DNA of 64,000 nt, from assembly GCF_029626145.1 (NCBI RefSeq), contig NZ_JARUBJ010000002.1, positions 6,334,501 to 6,398,500 on the forward strand, in the 5' to 3' direction. The notes under the pieces are model-generated. The model did no database searches. It was given only the letters and a program-made list of their open reading frames with translations, and had not been told where the DNA came from. The translations under genes and the position numbers were made by a program. This document shows positions 1 to 8,470 of the stretch, one piece after another. Every line of letters begins with the position of its first letter. Positions within the stretch are counted from its first letter, which is position 1. The DNA comes from Micromonospora sp. WMMD961 (GTDB taxonomy: Bacteria > Actinomycetota > Actinomycetes > Mycobacteriales > Micromonosporaceae).

Positions 1-352
1 GCAACGACAGCCCGCCGACGACGGTGGCGCAGCGCAGCCCGACGGCGCGGGCGTACGGGGCGAGCGCGGTGGTGACCTGCTGGGCCAGTTCGCGGGTCGG
101 CACCAGCACCAGGGCGAGCGGGCGACCCGGACGGGCCTTGCGGCCGGCGGTGCGGGACAGCAGCGGAAGCCCGAATGCGAGGGTCTTACCGGACCCGGTG
201 CGACCCCGGCCCAGCACGTCCCGGCCGGCGAGCGAGTCGGGCAGCGTCGCCGACTGGATCGGGAACGGCTCGGTGATGCCCTGCGCGGTCAACGCGGTGA
301 GCAGCGCCGGAGCCAGGCCGGTATGTGCGAAAGAAGGAATAACTGTGGTCAT
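1..352 (-). CDS. DEAD-box ATP-dependent RNA helicase, N-terminal part (cut by window edge)
   Basis: The first 117 residues of a DEAD-box RNA helicase are visible; the rest lies beyond the left edge. The start reads MTTVIPSFAHTGL, followed by a Q-motif region (EPFPIQSATLP), Walker A motif I (GRTGSGKT, near residues 49-56) and motif Ia (VPTRELAQQ). These elements bind ATP and RNA in superfamily 2 helicases that unwind RNA during decay or ribosome assembly. The ATG at 352-350 is preceded by GGAAGG at seven bases, a good ribosome binding site. It lies downstream of a cold-shock protein gene on the same strand, a pairing that fits cold or RNA-structure stress. The DEAD box itself is outside the window, so the subfamily (RhlE-like is plausible) cannot be settled. 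Confidence 0.9.
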   Translation of the reverse strand, partial: MTTVIPSFAHTGLAPALLTALTAQGITEPFPIQSATLPDSLAGRDVLGRGRTGSGKTLAFGLPLLSRTAGRKARPGRPLALVLVPTRELAQQVTTALAPYARAVGLRCATVVGGLSL

Positions 353-481
353 GCGGAAGCCTTCCTCGACGCGGCACGTGTCGAGGGAGGGCACCGAAGT
401 CGGCGCTGTCACCGGCGGCAGAAAGGCAGCCGGGACTCACAAGCACGAACCGATTGGAGTACGGGCCGGCCCGCCACCGGG

Positions 482-507
482 CCGCCGCCTGCGTTGGCAG
501 GCGGCGG
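482..507 (-). terminator. Strong hairpin between cold-shock gene and helicase gene
   Basis: A perfect 11-bp stem (CCGCCGCCTGC paired with its complement) closes a 4-base loop (GTTG) at 493-496. An outer stem, GGCCCGCC and GGCGGGCC, further embraces it. It lies 70-95 bases after the cold-shock stop and 130 bases before the helicase ATG. No U tract follows, which is common for actinobacterial terminators. It could instead be an attenuator or processing site in a csp-helicase transcript. Confidence 0.6.
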
Positions 508-575
508 CGAGGCGGGCCGGTCCCGTCACCGTCACGCCCGGAGGGCGCGACAGGTAATGCTGACCGATCCGAAGA

Positions 576-779
576 TCAGAGCGGGCGGATGTTCTCCGCC
601 TGCGGGCCCTTCTGGCCCTGGGTCACCTCGAACTCGACCCGCTGGTTCTCGTCCAGGCTCCGGTAGCCGGAGGACTGGATCGCCGAGAAGTGGGCGAAGA
701 CGTCAGCGCCGCCGCCGTCCGGGGTGATGAAGCCGAAGCCCTTGTCAGCGTTGAACCACTTCACGGTGCCAATAGCCAT
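576..779 (-). CDS. Cold-shock protein, CspA family
   Basis: This 67-residue protein is a single cold-shock domain, the usual full length. It begins MAIGTVKWFNADKGFGFI, which holds RNP1 (KGFGFI), and continues with RNP2 (DVFAHFSAI). These aromatic motifs bind single-stranded RNA or DNA, so the product acts as a cytoplasmic RNA chaperone. The ATG at 779 has AAGGAG nine bases upstream. The leader from the preceding terminator is about 130 bases long, consistent with the long regulated 5' leaders of many csp mRNAs. A DEAD-box helicase gene follows on the same strand. Identification is secure; whether it is cold-induced or constitutive cannot be told from sequence. Confidence 0.97.
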   Translation of the reverse strand: MAIGTVKWFNADKGFGFITPDGGGADVFAHFSAIQSSGYRSLDENQRVEFEVTQGQKGPQAENIRPL

Positions 780-900
780 GTGTTTCGTCTCCTTGACGGA
801 ACGTCGGACTCGCACTTGTTGCGTGCCCGAAGAGGAGCGCTCCGCGCGGGGATGCGCGAATCGCCTGTCGCTTCTGGTCGCCCCGCCCGGAGAACTCCGG

Positions 901-941
901 ACACAACAAAGAGCGCCTGGGGCCACAATCCCGCCAGGCGC
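901..941 (-). terminator. Intrinsic terminator after the adnB-like gene
   Basis: On the minus strand an 8-bp stem (GCGCCTGG at 941-934 pairing with 920-913) with a 13-base loop is followed at once by TCTTTGTTGTG, a U-rich run. It lies about 65 bases past the stop of the helicase-nuclease gene and upstream of the cold-shock leader. It therefore probably ends the adnA-adnB transcript. It could also be an element of the csp 5' leader. Confidence 0.6.
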
Positions 942-1005
942 ACACAGAGTCTCTGGTAACCAAAACTGCAACCCGGTCAACCTACCACGGATTTCCCCGC
1001 CATGG

Positions 1006-4000
1006 TCAATGTTGGGCGGAATCTTCGGGCAACTGGGTGATCATGGCGGTGAGCCCCGCCACATCCAGCAGATCGGCGGGCCGGACCGTCACCCCGTGCC
1101 GGACGTAGTGGAAGGCGGCGCCCACCCGGTCGACCGGCACCCCGGCCAACTCCGCCCAGGCCAACCGGTACACGGCCAACTGCACGGCGGCCACCTCCGC
1201 CGCCGGCCCCGTCGGTTGTGCACCGGTCTTCCAGTCGACCACGTCGAACCGCCCACCCGGCCGGGCGAAGACCGCGTCCATCCGCCCCCGCACCACGACC
1301 CCGGCGATCACCGTGGCGAACGGCACCTCCACCTCCACCGGCGACCGCTCGGCCCACTCGCTGGCCAGGAACCGCTCCTGCAGCTCGACCAGTGCCTCGT
1401 CGGGCGCGGCATCCGCGTCGGCCGCACCGGGCAACTCGTCCAGATCCAGCAGCCGGTCAGCGCCGAAACGCTGCTCCAACCAGGCGTGGAAGGCGGTGCC
1501 TCGACGGGCGTACGGGTTGGGCTCGCTCGGCACCGGACGGCGCAGCGTACGGGCCAGCCCTGCCGGGTCACGCCGCAACGCCACCAGCTGGGTGACGCTC
1601 AACTGCCCGGGCAGGGCCACCTCGACGGCACCGGAGAGTCTGGTCAGCTCAGCCCGTTCGGCCAGCAGCAGATCCGCCTCGCGCTGCCAGCGCGCCACCT
1701 CCGGGTCCACCTCCGGCGCTGCTTCCTGCTCGACCGACGCCGGCAGCCCGGCCTGCACCGCCCCGACCGGCCCGGCAGGCACCGCCCCGACCGGCCCGGC
1801 GGGCACCGCCCCGGCCGGCCCGGCAGGCACCGCGCCCGGGCCGTCGGTCATCAGGCGGCGCACCAACCCAGCCGCCTCCGCCAGTGCCGGCCGGCGGCCA
1901 CCCAGCGGGTCGGCCGGCCACTCCGCGCGGAGCACCACCTCGGCCGTGGGGTTCGTCGCATCCGGGGTCGGCTCCGGCGCCCACGCGTCGATCAGGTGCC
2001 CCGGCCCGCCGTCGAGGCACGCGTCGTACACCTCGCGGAGGAACACCGACGGACCCCGCGGCCGCTTGGTGCCCTCCCCCCACCAGTAGCCGGAGCAGAG
2101 CAGCAACCGGCGCGGCCGGGTGACCGCCACGTACGTCAGCCGGCGCTCCTCCCGCTCGTCGTGGGCCCGCCACGCGTCGGTGAAGTCGTTCACCGCTCGG
2201 GCGACAGCCCGCTGGTCGGCCGCCTCGTCGAGCGCCAGTTCGGGCAACCCGTCCGCGTCACCGCGCAACGGGAACGGCAGCACGCCCAGCCCACCCAGCC
2301 AGTGGTCGGAGTTGCGGACCGGGCCCGGCCACAGCCCACGGCTCAGCCCGGCCACCGCCACAACGTCCCACTCCAGGCCCTTGGCGGCGTGTGCGGTGAC
2401 CACCTGCACCGCGCCCTCCACCACCTCGACCTCGCCCGGTGCCAGACCGCGCTCCTCGTCCTCGGCAGCGGCCAGGTAGGACAGGAAGCCGGAGAGCGTG
2501 GCACCCGGGGTCTCCCCGCTGAAGCGGGCCGCCACATCCCCCAGCGCGTCCAGATGGCCCCGGGCCAGGCCCGCGTCGCCGGCACCGTCCCGGCCGGCCC
2601 GCACCGCGACCTCCACGTCCAGGCCGATGGTCCGCTCGATGTCCGCGATCAGGTCCGGCAGGGCCTGGTCCAGCCGGTAGCGCAGCAGGGCCAACTCCAG
2701 CCCGTACGCGCGCAGCCGCGCGAAACCCTCCGCCGAGTACGCCTGCGCCGGGCCGAGATCGGCCAGTGCCTCCACCAGGGTCGCCTCGTCCAGCAGGTCG
2801 GGGCTGATGTCCGACGCCTCGTCGGCGGCCACCTGCCGTCGGGCGTTCGCGATGGCCCGAGCCCGCCGGTGCAGCGCCACCAGGTCCCGTGGCCCGATCC
2901 GCCAACGGGCGCCGGTGAGCAACCGCAACAGCGCGGCACCGTCGGTCGGGTCGGCCAGCACCCGCAGCGTGCAGACCACGTCGCGGACCTCGGGAGTGTC
3001 CAGCAGGCCGCCCAGCCCGACCACCTCCACCGGAAGACCGCGCTCGCGCAGCGCCGACTCGATCGCCGGTATCTGGCTGCGTACCCGGACCAGCACGGCC
3101 GTCGTCGGGCGCTGCGCCACCGGGATGTGCTCGGGAGCCGCGCCCGGCATCCGGGCGGCCCCACGCCACGCGGCGACCACGCTGTCCGCGATCCAGTCCG
3201 CCTCGTCGGCGTACGTCGACAGCATCGCGCAGTGCACGGTGCCGCCGGCCGCACCGCCGGGGCTGCGGTGCGGGATCGGCTCCCGGACGCTCAACGCGGA
3301 GCGCAGCTCCGGCACCCGGGCGCCCGCCGCGCGCAGCGGAGTGGACAGCGCGTTCGCCACCCGGAGGATCTCGGGGCGGTTGCGCCAACTCGTGGTGAGG
3401 CCGAGCGCCTGGGCGGGTCGACCGTCGGCGCGGGCGAACTCGGCGGGGAACCGGTCCAGGGTGCCGGCGCTGGCCCCCCGCCAGCCGTAGATGGACTGGC
3501 ACGGATCGCCGACCGCGGTCACCGGGTGCCCGCCGCCGAACAGCGCGTTGAGCAGCACCACCTGGGCGTGGCTGGTGTCCTGGTACTCGTCGAGCAGCAC
3601 CACCCGGAACCGGTCCCGCTCGATCTGACCGACCGCCGGGTGGTCCCGGGCCACCCGGGCCGCCCGCGCGAGCTGGTCGGCGAAGTCCATCGCCTCGAAG
3701 TCCTCCTTGCGCCGGGCGTACGCCCGCACCAGCGGCAGCAGGCGCAGCCGGGTCTGTTGCAGGGCGAGCGCCTTGCGCACGTCGGCGTACACCCGGCCCG
3801 GCCGGGACTGCACCTCGGCGAAGAACCGACCTGTCCAGGCCGCCAGCTGGTCCGGTGCCACCAGGTGCTCGTCCAGCTCGCCGGCGAGCGCCAGCACCGC
3901 GTCGGTGATGGTGCTCGGCATCCGGTCCACCTCGGACATGTCGCCGTCGTAGTTGCGCACCAGCAGGTCGACCAACTGCCAACGGGAGGCCTCGGTGAGC

Positions 4001-4470
4001 AGTCGGGTGGACGGCTCGTAACCGGCCCGTAGCCCGTGCTCGGTGACGATCCGTCCCGCGTACGAGTGGTACGTGGAGACGGTGGGCTCGCCGGCGAGCG
4101 GATCGTCCAACGGATCCCGGCCCTGCCGACCGACTCTGCGGATCAGTTGGTCGAGGCGGGTACGGACCCGGTGGGCCAGTTCGCCAGCCGCCTTCCGGGT
4201 GAAGGTCAGCCCGAGGATCTGCTCCGGACGCACGTACGAGTTGGCCACCAACCAGACCACCCGCGCGGCCATCGTCTCGGTCTTACCCGACCCGGCGCCC
4301 GCGACCACCAGCAACGGCTCCACCGGGGCGGCGATGATCGCGGCCTGCTCCCGGGTGGGCGCCGGCAACCGCAGCAGCTTGGCCAGTTCCGTCGGCGTGT
4401 ACCGGGGGCCGGAGTCCGCCAACCGCGGCGTCGGCGCGGGGCCCGCGCCGAACAGGGTGGGCTGGGTCAC
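1006..4470 (-). CDS. adnB: AdnB-like UvrD-family helicase with RecB-type nuclease domain
   Basis: This 1154-residue protein joins an SF1A (UvrD/PcrA-like) motor to a C-terminal RecB-type nuclease. Walker A is GAGSGKT at residues 58-64, the Walker B/motif II region reads LLDEYQDTSHAQ, and motif V reads AHAAKGLEWDVV. The nuclease motif is GRMDAV...DVVDWK with probable metal ligands Asp1065 and Asp1079 and Lys1081. No C-terminal cysteine cluster is present. It follows an AdnA-like gene by 55 bases, and the pair matches the actinobacterial AdnAB machine that resects double-strand breaks. The intact DEYQD motif suggests this subunit is the main ATP-driven motor, as known for mycobacterial AdnB. 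An Ala/Pro/Gly repeat interrupts the protein near residues 875-905. The GTG start at 4470 is the first that keeps the Walker A context. Confidence 0.88.
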   Translation of the reverse strand: MTQPTLFGAGPAPTPRLADSGPRYTPTELAKLLRLPAPTREQAAIIAAPVEPLLVVAGAGSGKTETMAARVVWLVANSYVRPEQILGLTFTRKAAGELAHRVRTRLDQLIRRVGRQGRDPLDDPLAGEPTVSTYHSYAGRIVTEHGLRAGYEPSTRLLTEASRWQLVDLLVRNYDGDMSEVDRMPSTITDAVLALAGELDEHLVAPDQLAAWTGRFFAEVQSRPGRVYADVRKALALQQTRLRLLPLVRAYARRKEDFEAMDFADQLARAARVARDHPAVGQIERDRFRVVLLDEYQDTSHAQVVLLNALFGGGHPVTAVGDPCQSIYGWRGASAGTLDRFPAEFARADGRPAQALGLTTSWRNRPEILRVANALSTPLRAAGARVPELRSALSVREPIPHRSPGGAAGGTVHCAMLSTYADEADWIADSVVAAWRGAARMPGAAPEHIPVAQRPTTAVLVRVRSQIPAIESALRERGLPVEVVGLGGLLDTPEVRDVVCTLRVLADPTDGAALLRLLTGARWRIGPRDLVALHRRARAIANARRQVAADEASDISPDLLDEATLVEALADLGPAQAYSAEGFARLRAYGLELALLRYRLDQALPDLIADIERTIGLDVEVAVRAGRDGAGDAGLARGHLDALGDVAARFSGETPGATLSGFLSYLAAAEDEERGLAPGEVEVVEGAVQVVTAHAAKGLEWDVVAVAGLSRGLWPGPVRNSDHWLGGLGVLPFPLRGDADGLPELALDEAADQRAVARAVNDFTDAWRAHDEREERRLTYVAVTRPRRLLLCSGYWWGEGTKRPRGPSVFLREVYDACLDGGPGHLIDAWAPEPTPDATNPTAEVVLRAEWPADPLGGRRPALAEAAGLVRRLMTDGPGAVPAGPAGAVPAGPVGAVPAGPVGAVQAGLPASVEQEAAPEVDPEVARWQREADLLLAERAELTRLSGAVEVALPGQLSVTQLVALRRDPAGLARTLRRPVPSEPNPYARRGTAFHAWLEQRFGADRLLDLDELPGAADADAAPDEALVELQERFLASEWAERSPVEVEVPFATVIAGVVVRGRMDAVFARPGGRFDVVDWKTGAQPTGPAAEVAAVQLAVYRLAWAELAGVPVDRVGAAFHYVRHGVTVRPADLLDVAGLTAMITQLPEDSAQH
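1751..1843 (-). repeat. 24-bp tandem repeat coding a PAGPVGAV-type tract in adnB
   Basis: Three full 24-bp units starting at 1751, 1775 and 1799, plus a partial fourth, encode repeats of the type AVPAGPVG. They sit in frame between the motor and nuclease parts of the adnB-like gene. The units differ by only a few bases, so copy number may vary between strains. The tract probably forms a flexible linker. Confidence 0.8.
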
Positions 4471-4482
4471 TGTGTCATCTCA

Positions 4483-4529
4483 GTTCGGGACTGCGGGGCT
4501 CGCGACACCGGCTCACTCCTTGCCCTCAC
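4483..4529 (-). repeat. Single diverged copy of the GTGA-start repeat at the adnA/adnB junction
   Basis: Read on the minus strand, these 47 bases begin GTGAGGGCAAGGAGTGAGCC and end GCCCCGCAGTCCCGAAC. They match the first 47 bases of the 62-bp tandem repeat at 38008-38131 at about 41 positions. As in that locus, the repeat begins exactly at the GTGA containing the upstream gene's TGA stop, and it lies in the gene orientation between two partner-subunit genes. The downstream start (GTG at 4470) follows the repeat's end by 13 bases. Confidence 0.8.
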
Positions 4530-7500
4530 GGGTTCTCCGAAGGACGGACGGTCGGCGGCTCGACCACCTGGCGTCCCTGCCCGGAGACCGGGCAACTGGT
4601 CCGCACCGGGCAGACCCGGCACTTCGAGTTGGCCACCGCGGCGAACGTGGCGGCTGCCATCGTATCGGCGGTGCGCCGGACCAGTGCCGTCGCCCAGCCG
4701 GCCGCCGGTCCTTCGCCGGCTGCCGGCTGGTTCTGCTCCCGGGCGTCCTTGGCGGAGGTGCCGAGCTGCACCAGCGCGGCGCCCCCGGACTCGTCGCCGA
4801 ACTCGGCGAACGCCCCCGCCTCCACCGCCGCCTGGTAGGCGCCGAGCTGCGGGTGTTCGGCCAACTCGGCGCCGGTGACGGCGGTGGACTTGCCGGTCTT
4901 CAGGTCGATCACCACGAGCCGCCCGGCCTCGTCGACCTCCAACCGGTCGACCCGACCGGCCAGGTCGACGGGCCGGTTCGGATCGTCCAGGCGGACGGCG
5001 AACTCGTGCTCGATGGCGAGCAGCCGCCGCGGGTTGGTGGCCAACCAGCGCAGCAGCTTGTCGACCATCGCCTCGGCGCGCTCGCGCTCCGGCCCGGCCA
5101 TCCACCGGGCGGCCAGCTCGATCGCGTCGAACCGGGCAGCCACGTAGTCGAGCAGGGCGCCCCGGTCGGCGCTGGCATCCTCGGCGAGCATCGCGGCGGC
5201 GTGAACCAGGTTGCCCACCCCCTGCGCCGTGCTGGTCGGGCCGCTGCCACCGTGCCGTTCCAGCAACCACCGCAGGCTGCACCGCAGTGCGCTCTCCATC
5301 GCCGACGGGGTGACCCGTACCGGCTTACCCTCGTCGACCAGCGGCCGGTCGTCGGAGAGCGCGCGCAACCCCCACCAGTCGTCAGGATGCGCACCAGGCA
5401 CGCCGGCGGCGGCGAGCCGGGCCAGCTCGGCCGCCGCGGCGCGTCGCCGGCCCGCCGGCGCGGCCGGGTCGGTGATGGCGGTACGCAGTTCCGCGACCAG
5501 TGCCGGCAGGGTGAGCGCCCGGGGTGGACGGGTCACCGGCAGCGCACCGGGACGGTCCGACTCGCCGTCCCCGGTCCCGCCGTCGCGGTCTGTCCCGCCG
5601 TCACCGGCCCCGCCGTCGCCGACGTTGAATAGGTCATCGGCGGGCGCGTCGTCGCCAGCCCTGCCGTTGCCGCCAGCTCCGCCGTTGTCGCCAGCCCCGC
5701 CGTGGCCGCTCATACCGCCGTTGCTGCCAGCCCCGTCGCCGTCGGTCCTGCGCGGACCGGGCGCTGCCGCCGGGCCGGGCGCTGCCGCCGGGCCGGGAGG
5801 TGCCGTCGGGCCGGGCGGGCGGGTGCCGTCGGGCGGGCCGGTGCCGTCGGGCGGGCGGGTGCCGTCGGGCGGTCGGGGCGGCGTGCTGGGGACCAGCTCG
5901 TGCAGGAACCGGCTCGGCTGTTCCTCGTGGTCGTCCCCGCCGACGGCGGCCGAAGCGACGGCGCTGACCAGCAACCGGTGCCGGGCCCGGCTGATGGCGA
6001 CGTGGAAGAGTCGGCGCTCCTCGTCCAGCAACGCGGAGGTCTGACCCACGACGTTCGCCACGGTCGCCCCGTCGACGGACCGCCCGGCCAACACGTCGAC
6101 CAGCCGCTCGGAGCCGAGCAGGCTGCCGCGCAGTCGCAGGTCCGGCCAGATGCCCTCCTGCACGCCGGCCACCGCGACCAGGTCCCACTCCAGGCCCTTC
6201 GCGGCGTGCGCGGTGAGCAGGCGTACCGCCGCGCCCCGGTCGGCGGTCGGCGCGATGGTGTCGGCCGGCAGGTCCTGGGCGAGCACGTGGTCGAGGAAGA
6301 CCTCGGTGCGGGCACCGGGTAGTCGGTCGGTGAACCGGGCCGCCGCGTCGAAGAGCACCAGCACGGCGTCCAGGTCGCGGTCTGCCGCCTCGGCCCGCCG
6401 CCGCCGGGCCAGGTCGCCCTCACCGGCCGCGGGCCGACCCTGGATGATCGCGCCCGCCCAGCGCTCGGCGAGGTTGCTGGCGTGCCAGACCGCCCAGAGC
6501 ACGTCCTCGGCGGTCGACCCGGGTCGGGCGGCGGCGTCCCGTGCGCAGGCCAGCAGCCCGGACACCGCCTGCGCCGGCTCGGCCCAACGCCGGTCGATGT
6601 CGGCCAGCTCCGCCGGATCGCGCAGCGCCTCGACGATCAGCTCCCCGGACGGGCGGCGGTCGCCGCCGGCCAGCGCGAGCGCGCGGAGGCCCTGCCGCAG
6701 CCGCCGCTCGGCCAGCGGGTCGGCGCCGCCCAGCGGCGAGTGCAGCAACGCGACAGCCGCCTCCTCGTCCAGGCGGTCCGGTTCGAGCGCGCAGCGCAGC
6801 AGGAGGAGCAGCGGCGCGACCGCCGGTTGCAGGTGCAGGGGCAGGTCCTCGCCGTGCACCACGGTGGGTACGCCGGCCGCGTGCAGCGCCCGGCGCAGGG
6901 TGGGCAACTGCAACGCGGTGGACCGCACCAGGACCGCCATCCGCGACCACGGCACGCCGTCGAGCAGGTGGGCGGAGCGCAGCGAGTGGGCCAGCCAGGC
7001 GGCCTCGCTGGTCGCGGAGCGGAACGTGTGCACCTCGACCGTCCCGGGCGGCGCGTCCGGCAGCGGGTGCAGCCGGCGGTGCGCCGCCGGGCCACGCAGC
7101 CGGCGGCCCAGCCGGGCGACAGCCGCGAGCAGATCCGGCCCGGCCCGGTACGACGTGGTCAGCAACACCTGTGCGGCCGGCGCCCCGGAGGCGGTGCGGA
7201 AGCGGTGCGGGAACGTGGTCACCCCGGCCGGGTCGGCACCCCGGAAGGCGTACGTGGAGGAGTCGGGGTCGGCGAACGCGACGAGTGACGTGCCACCACC
7301 GGCGATGACCGAGAGCAGCTCCATCTGGGCGGGGTCGGTGTCGGCCAGCTCGTCGAGGTACACGTGGGCGAGCCGGCGACGCTCGGCGGCCAGCAGCTCC
7401 TCGTCGTCGCGCAGCAGCCCGGTGGCCGCCCGGACCAGCTCGGCCGGGTCGTACGCGATGGAGCCCCGGTTGCTGACGTCGCGCAGGGCGAGCACGGCGA

Positions 7501-8242
7501 CGTACTCCCGCAGGAAGCGGGCGGCGGCCGGCCAGTCGTCGCGGCCGAGCCTCTCGCCCAGCCGGGCCAGGTCGGCCGGGCCCACGCCCCGCTCGGCGGC
7601 GCGCATCAGCAGGTCGCGTAGCTGACCGGCGAACGCCCGGGTCCGCAGGGCGGGGCGCAGGTCGGTCGGCCAGCCGACCGGGTCGTCCTCGGGCTCCTCG
7701 CCCACCACGTCCAGCAGCTCGCGGATGATCAGATCCTGCTCGGGGCCGGTGAGCAGCCGGGGCGAAGGCTCACCTCGTTCGGCGGCGGCCCGGCGGAGCA
7801 GCCCGAAGGCGTACGCCGGGAAGGTGCGCACCAGCGGCTCGCGCAACACCCGGTGGCCGTCCTGCGCGATCCGGGCCTCGATGCGCTGCCGCAGCGCGGT
7901 GGCGCCTCGACGGCCGAAGGTCAGCACCAGGATCCGTTCGGGGTCGACCCCCTCGGCCACCCGGGCGGCGACGGCCTCGACCAGGGTGCTGGTCTTGCCG
8001 GTGCCCGGACCGCCGAGCACGAGCATCGGCCCGTCGGTGTGCCCGACCACCTCGGCCTGCACGGGGTCGACCCGTCGGCCAGACGCCCCGCTGTCCCGGT
8101 CGGCCAGCCCGTTGCCGACGACGCCGCCGGCGGCCGGGGTGCTCGGGTCGGGGAGCACGGTGCCGTCGGCGCTGCCGCCAGGCACGCCGTCGTCCTCCCG
8201 CGCCGGCCCGCCAGACCGCCGCACCAACCGGTACGCCTGCAT
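4526..8242 (-). CDS. adnA: AdnA-like UvrD-family helicase with RecB-type nuclease and Fe-S cysteines
   Basis: This 1238-residue protein has an SF1A motor and a C-terminal RecB-family nuclease, partnering the adjacent AdnB-like protein in double-strand break resection. Walker A is GGPGTGKT at residues 77-84. Motif II reads LDELADTDP instead of the usual DEYQDT, and motif V reads AHAAKGLEWDLV. The nuclease core is GRVDRL...VVIDLK with Asp1099, Asp1113 and Lys1115. Cysteines at 1208, 1211 and 1217 (CRVCPVRTSC), with an upstream Cys in ALRCSLRW, form the pattern that holds a 4Fe-4S cluster in AddB/AdnA-type nucleases. A long Gly/Pro/Asp-rich linker of roughly 100 residues separates motor and nuclease. 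The ATG at 8242 lacks a strong ribosome binding site, so the true start could be further in; the first 55 residues are low-complexity. Confidence 0.88.
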   Translation of the reverse strand: MQAYRLVRRSGGPAREDDGVPGGSADGTVLPDPSTPAAGGVVGNGLADRDSGASGRRVDPVQAEVVGHTDGPMLVLGGPGTGKTSTLVEAVAARVAEGVDPERILVLTFGRRGATALRQRIEARIAQDGHRVLREPLVRTFPAYAFGLLRRAAAERGEPSPRLLTGPEQDLIIRELLDVVGEEPEDDPVGWPTDLRPALRTRAFAGQLRDLLMRAAERGVGPADLARLGERLGRDDWPAAARFLREYVAVLALRDVSNRGSIAYDPAELVRAATGLLRDDEELLAAERRRLAHVYLDELADTDPAQMELLSVIAGGGTSLVAFADPDSSTYAFRGADPAGVTTFPHRFRTASGAPAAQVLLTTSYRAGPDLLAAVARLGRRLRGPAAHRRLHPLPDAPPGTVEVHTFRSATSEAAWLAHSLRSAHLLDGVPWSRMAVLVRSTALQLPTLRRALHAAGVPTVVHGEDLPLHLQPAVAPLLLLLRCALEPDRLDEEAAVALLHSPLGGADPLAERRLRQGLRALALAGGDRRPSGELIVEALRDPAELADIDRRWAEPAQAVSGLLACARDAAARPGSTAEDVLWAVWHASNLAERWAGAIIQGRPAAGEGDLARRRRAEAADRDLDAVLVLFDAAARFTDRLPGARTEVFLDHVLAQDLPADTIAPTADRGAAVRLLTAHAAKGLEWDLVAVAGVQEGIWPDLRLRGSLLGSERLVDVLAGRSVDGATVANVVGQTSALLDEERRLFHVAISRARHRLLVSAVASAAVGGDDHEEQPSRFLHELVPSTPPRPPDGTRPPDGTGPPDGTRPPGPTAPPGPAAAPGPAAAPGPRRTDGDGAGSNGGMSGHGGAGDNGGAGGNGRAGDDAPADDLFNVGDGGAGDGGTDRDGGTGDGESDRPGALPVTRPPRALTLPALVAELRTAITDPAAPAGRRRAAAAELARLAAAGVPGAHPDDWWGLRALSDDRPLVDEGKPVRVTPSAMESALRCSLRWLLERHGGSGPTSTAQGVGNLVHAAAMLAEDASADRGALLDYVAARFDAIELAARWMAGPERERAEAMVDKLLRWLATNPRRLLAIEHEFAVRLDDPNRPVDLAGRVDRLEVDEAGRLVVIDLKTGKSTAVTGAELAEHPQLGAYQAAVEAGAFAEFGDESGGAALVQLGTSAKDAREQNQPAAGEGPAAGWATALVRRTADTMAAATFAAVANSKCRVCPVRTSCPVSGQGRQVVEPPTVRPSENP

Positions 8243-8270
8243 CAGCTCATCCCATCAAACCCGTACGACA

Positions 8271-8335
8271 CCCACCCGCCCCCACCCCACCAGCCCCACC
8301 CACCAGCCCCCACCCCACCAGCCCCCACCCACCAT
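8271..8335 (-). promoter_or_regulatory. G-run-rich leader upstream of adnA (G-quadruplex candidate)
   Basis: On the minus strand this stretch is a chain of GGTGGGTGGGGGCTGGT-like units, with more than six G runs of three to five bases separated by short C/T gaps. It lies about 30-95 bases upstream of the adnA start on the coding-sense strand. The mRNA leader could therefore fold into a G-quadruplex. It also reads as an imperfect tandem repeat of a 10-17 base unit. No clear promoter is visible in it. Confidence 0.5.
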
Positions 8336-8346
8336 CCAGCTCCGTC

Positions 8347-8401
8347 GATCATGAAGTTAGCGACGCGACACGCCGACAGCGGCACCGCTAACTTCATGAT
8401 C
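8347..8401. repeat. Palindromic element, copy 1
   Basis: Perfect 16-bp arms (GATCATGAAGTTAGCG and its complement at 8386-8401) flank a 23-base loop containing GCCGAC. It is one of three related 55-57 bp palindromes in the window (see 10163-10217 and 59465-59527). This copy is intergenic, between the LOG gene stop and the adnA leader, in a co-directional context. It may end or modulate transcription. The flanks up to 8470 are G-rich with no open frame I can support. Confidence 0.85.
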
Positions 8402-8470
8402 AACCGGGGAGAGCGGAGGGGGTCGGGGGCGGGAGCGGCGCGGAGGGGGCGGCGCGGGTGGGGTTGGGGT

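Noticed and set aside
724..4032. A 1102-codon open frame on the plus strand opposite the adnB-like gene
   Set aside because: It is the mirror of a real gene in high-GC DNA: Arg/His/Gln/Pro-rich translation, no motif, and it runs across the cold-shock leader. Similar antisense frames at 12516-15878, 36449-39649, 39787-42303 and 54740-56467 were rejected for the same reason.
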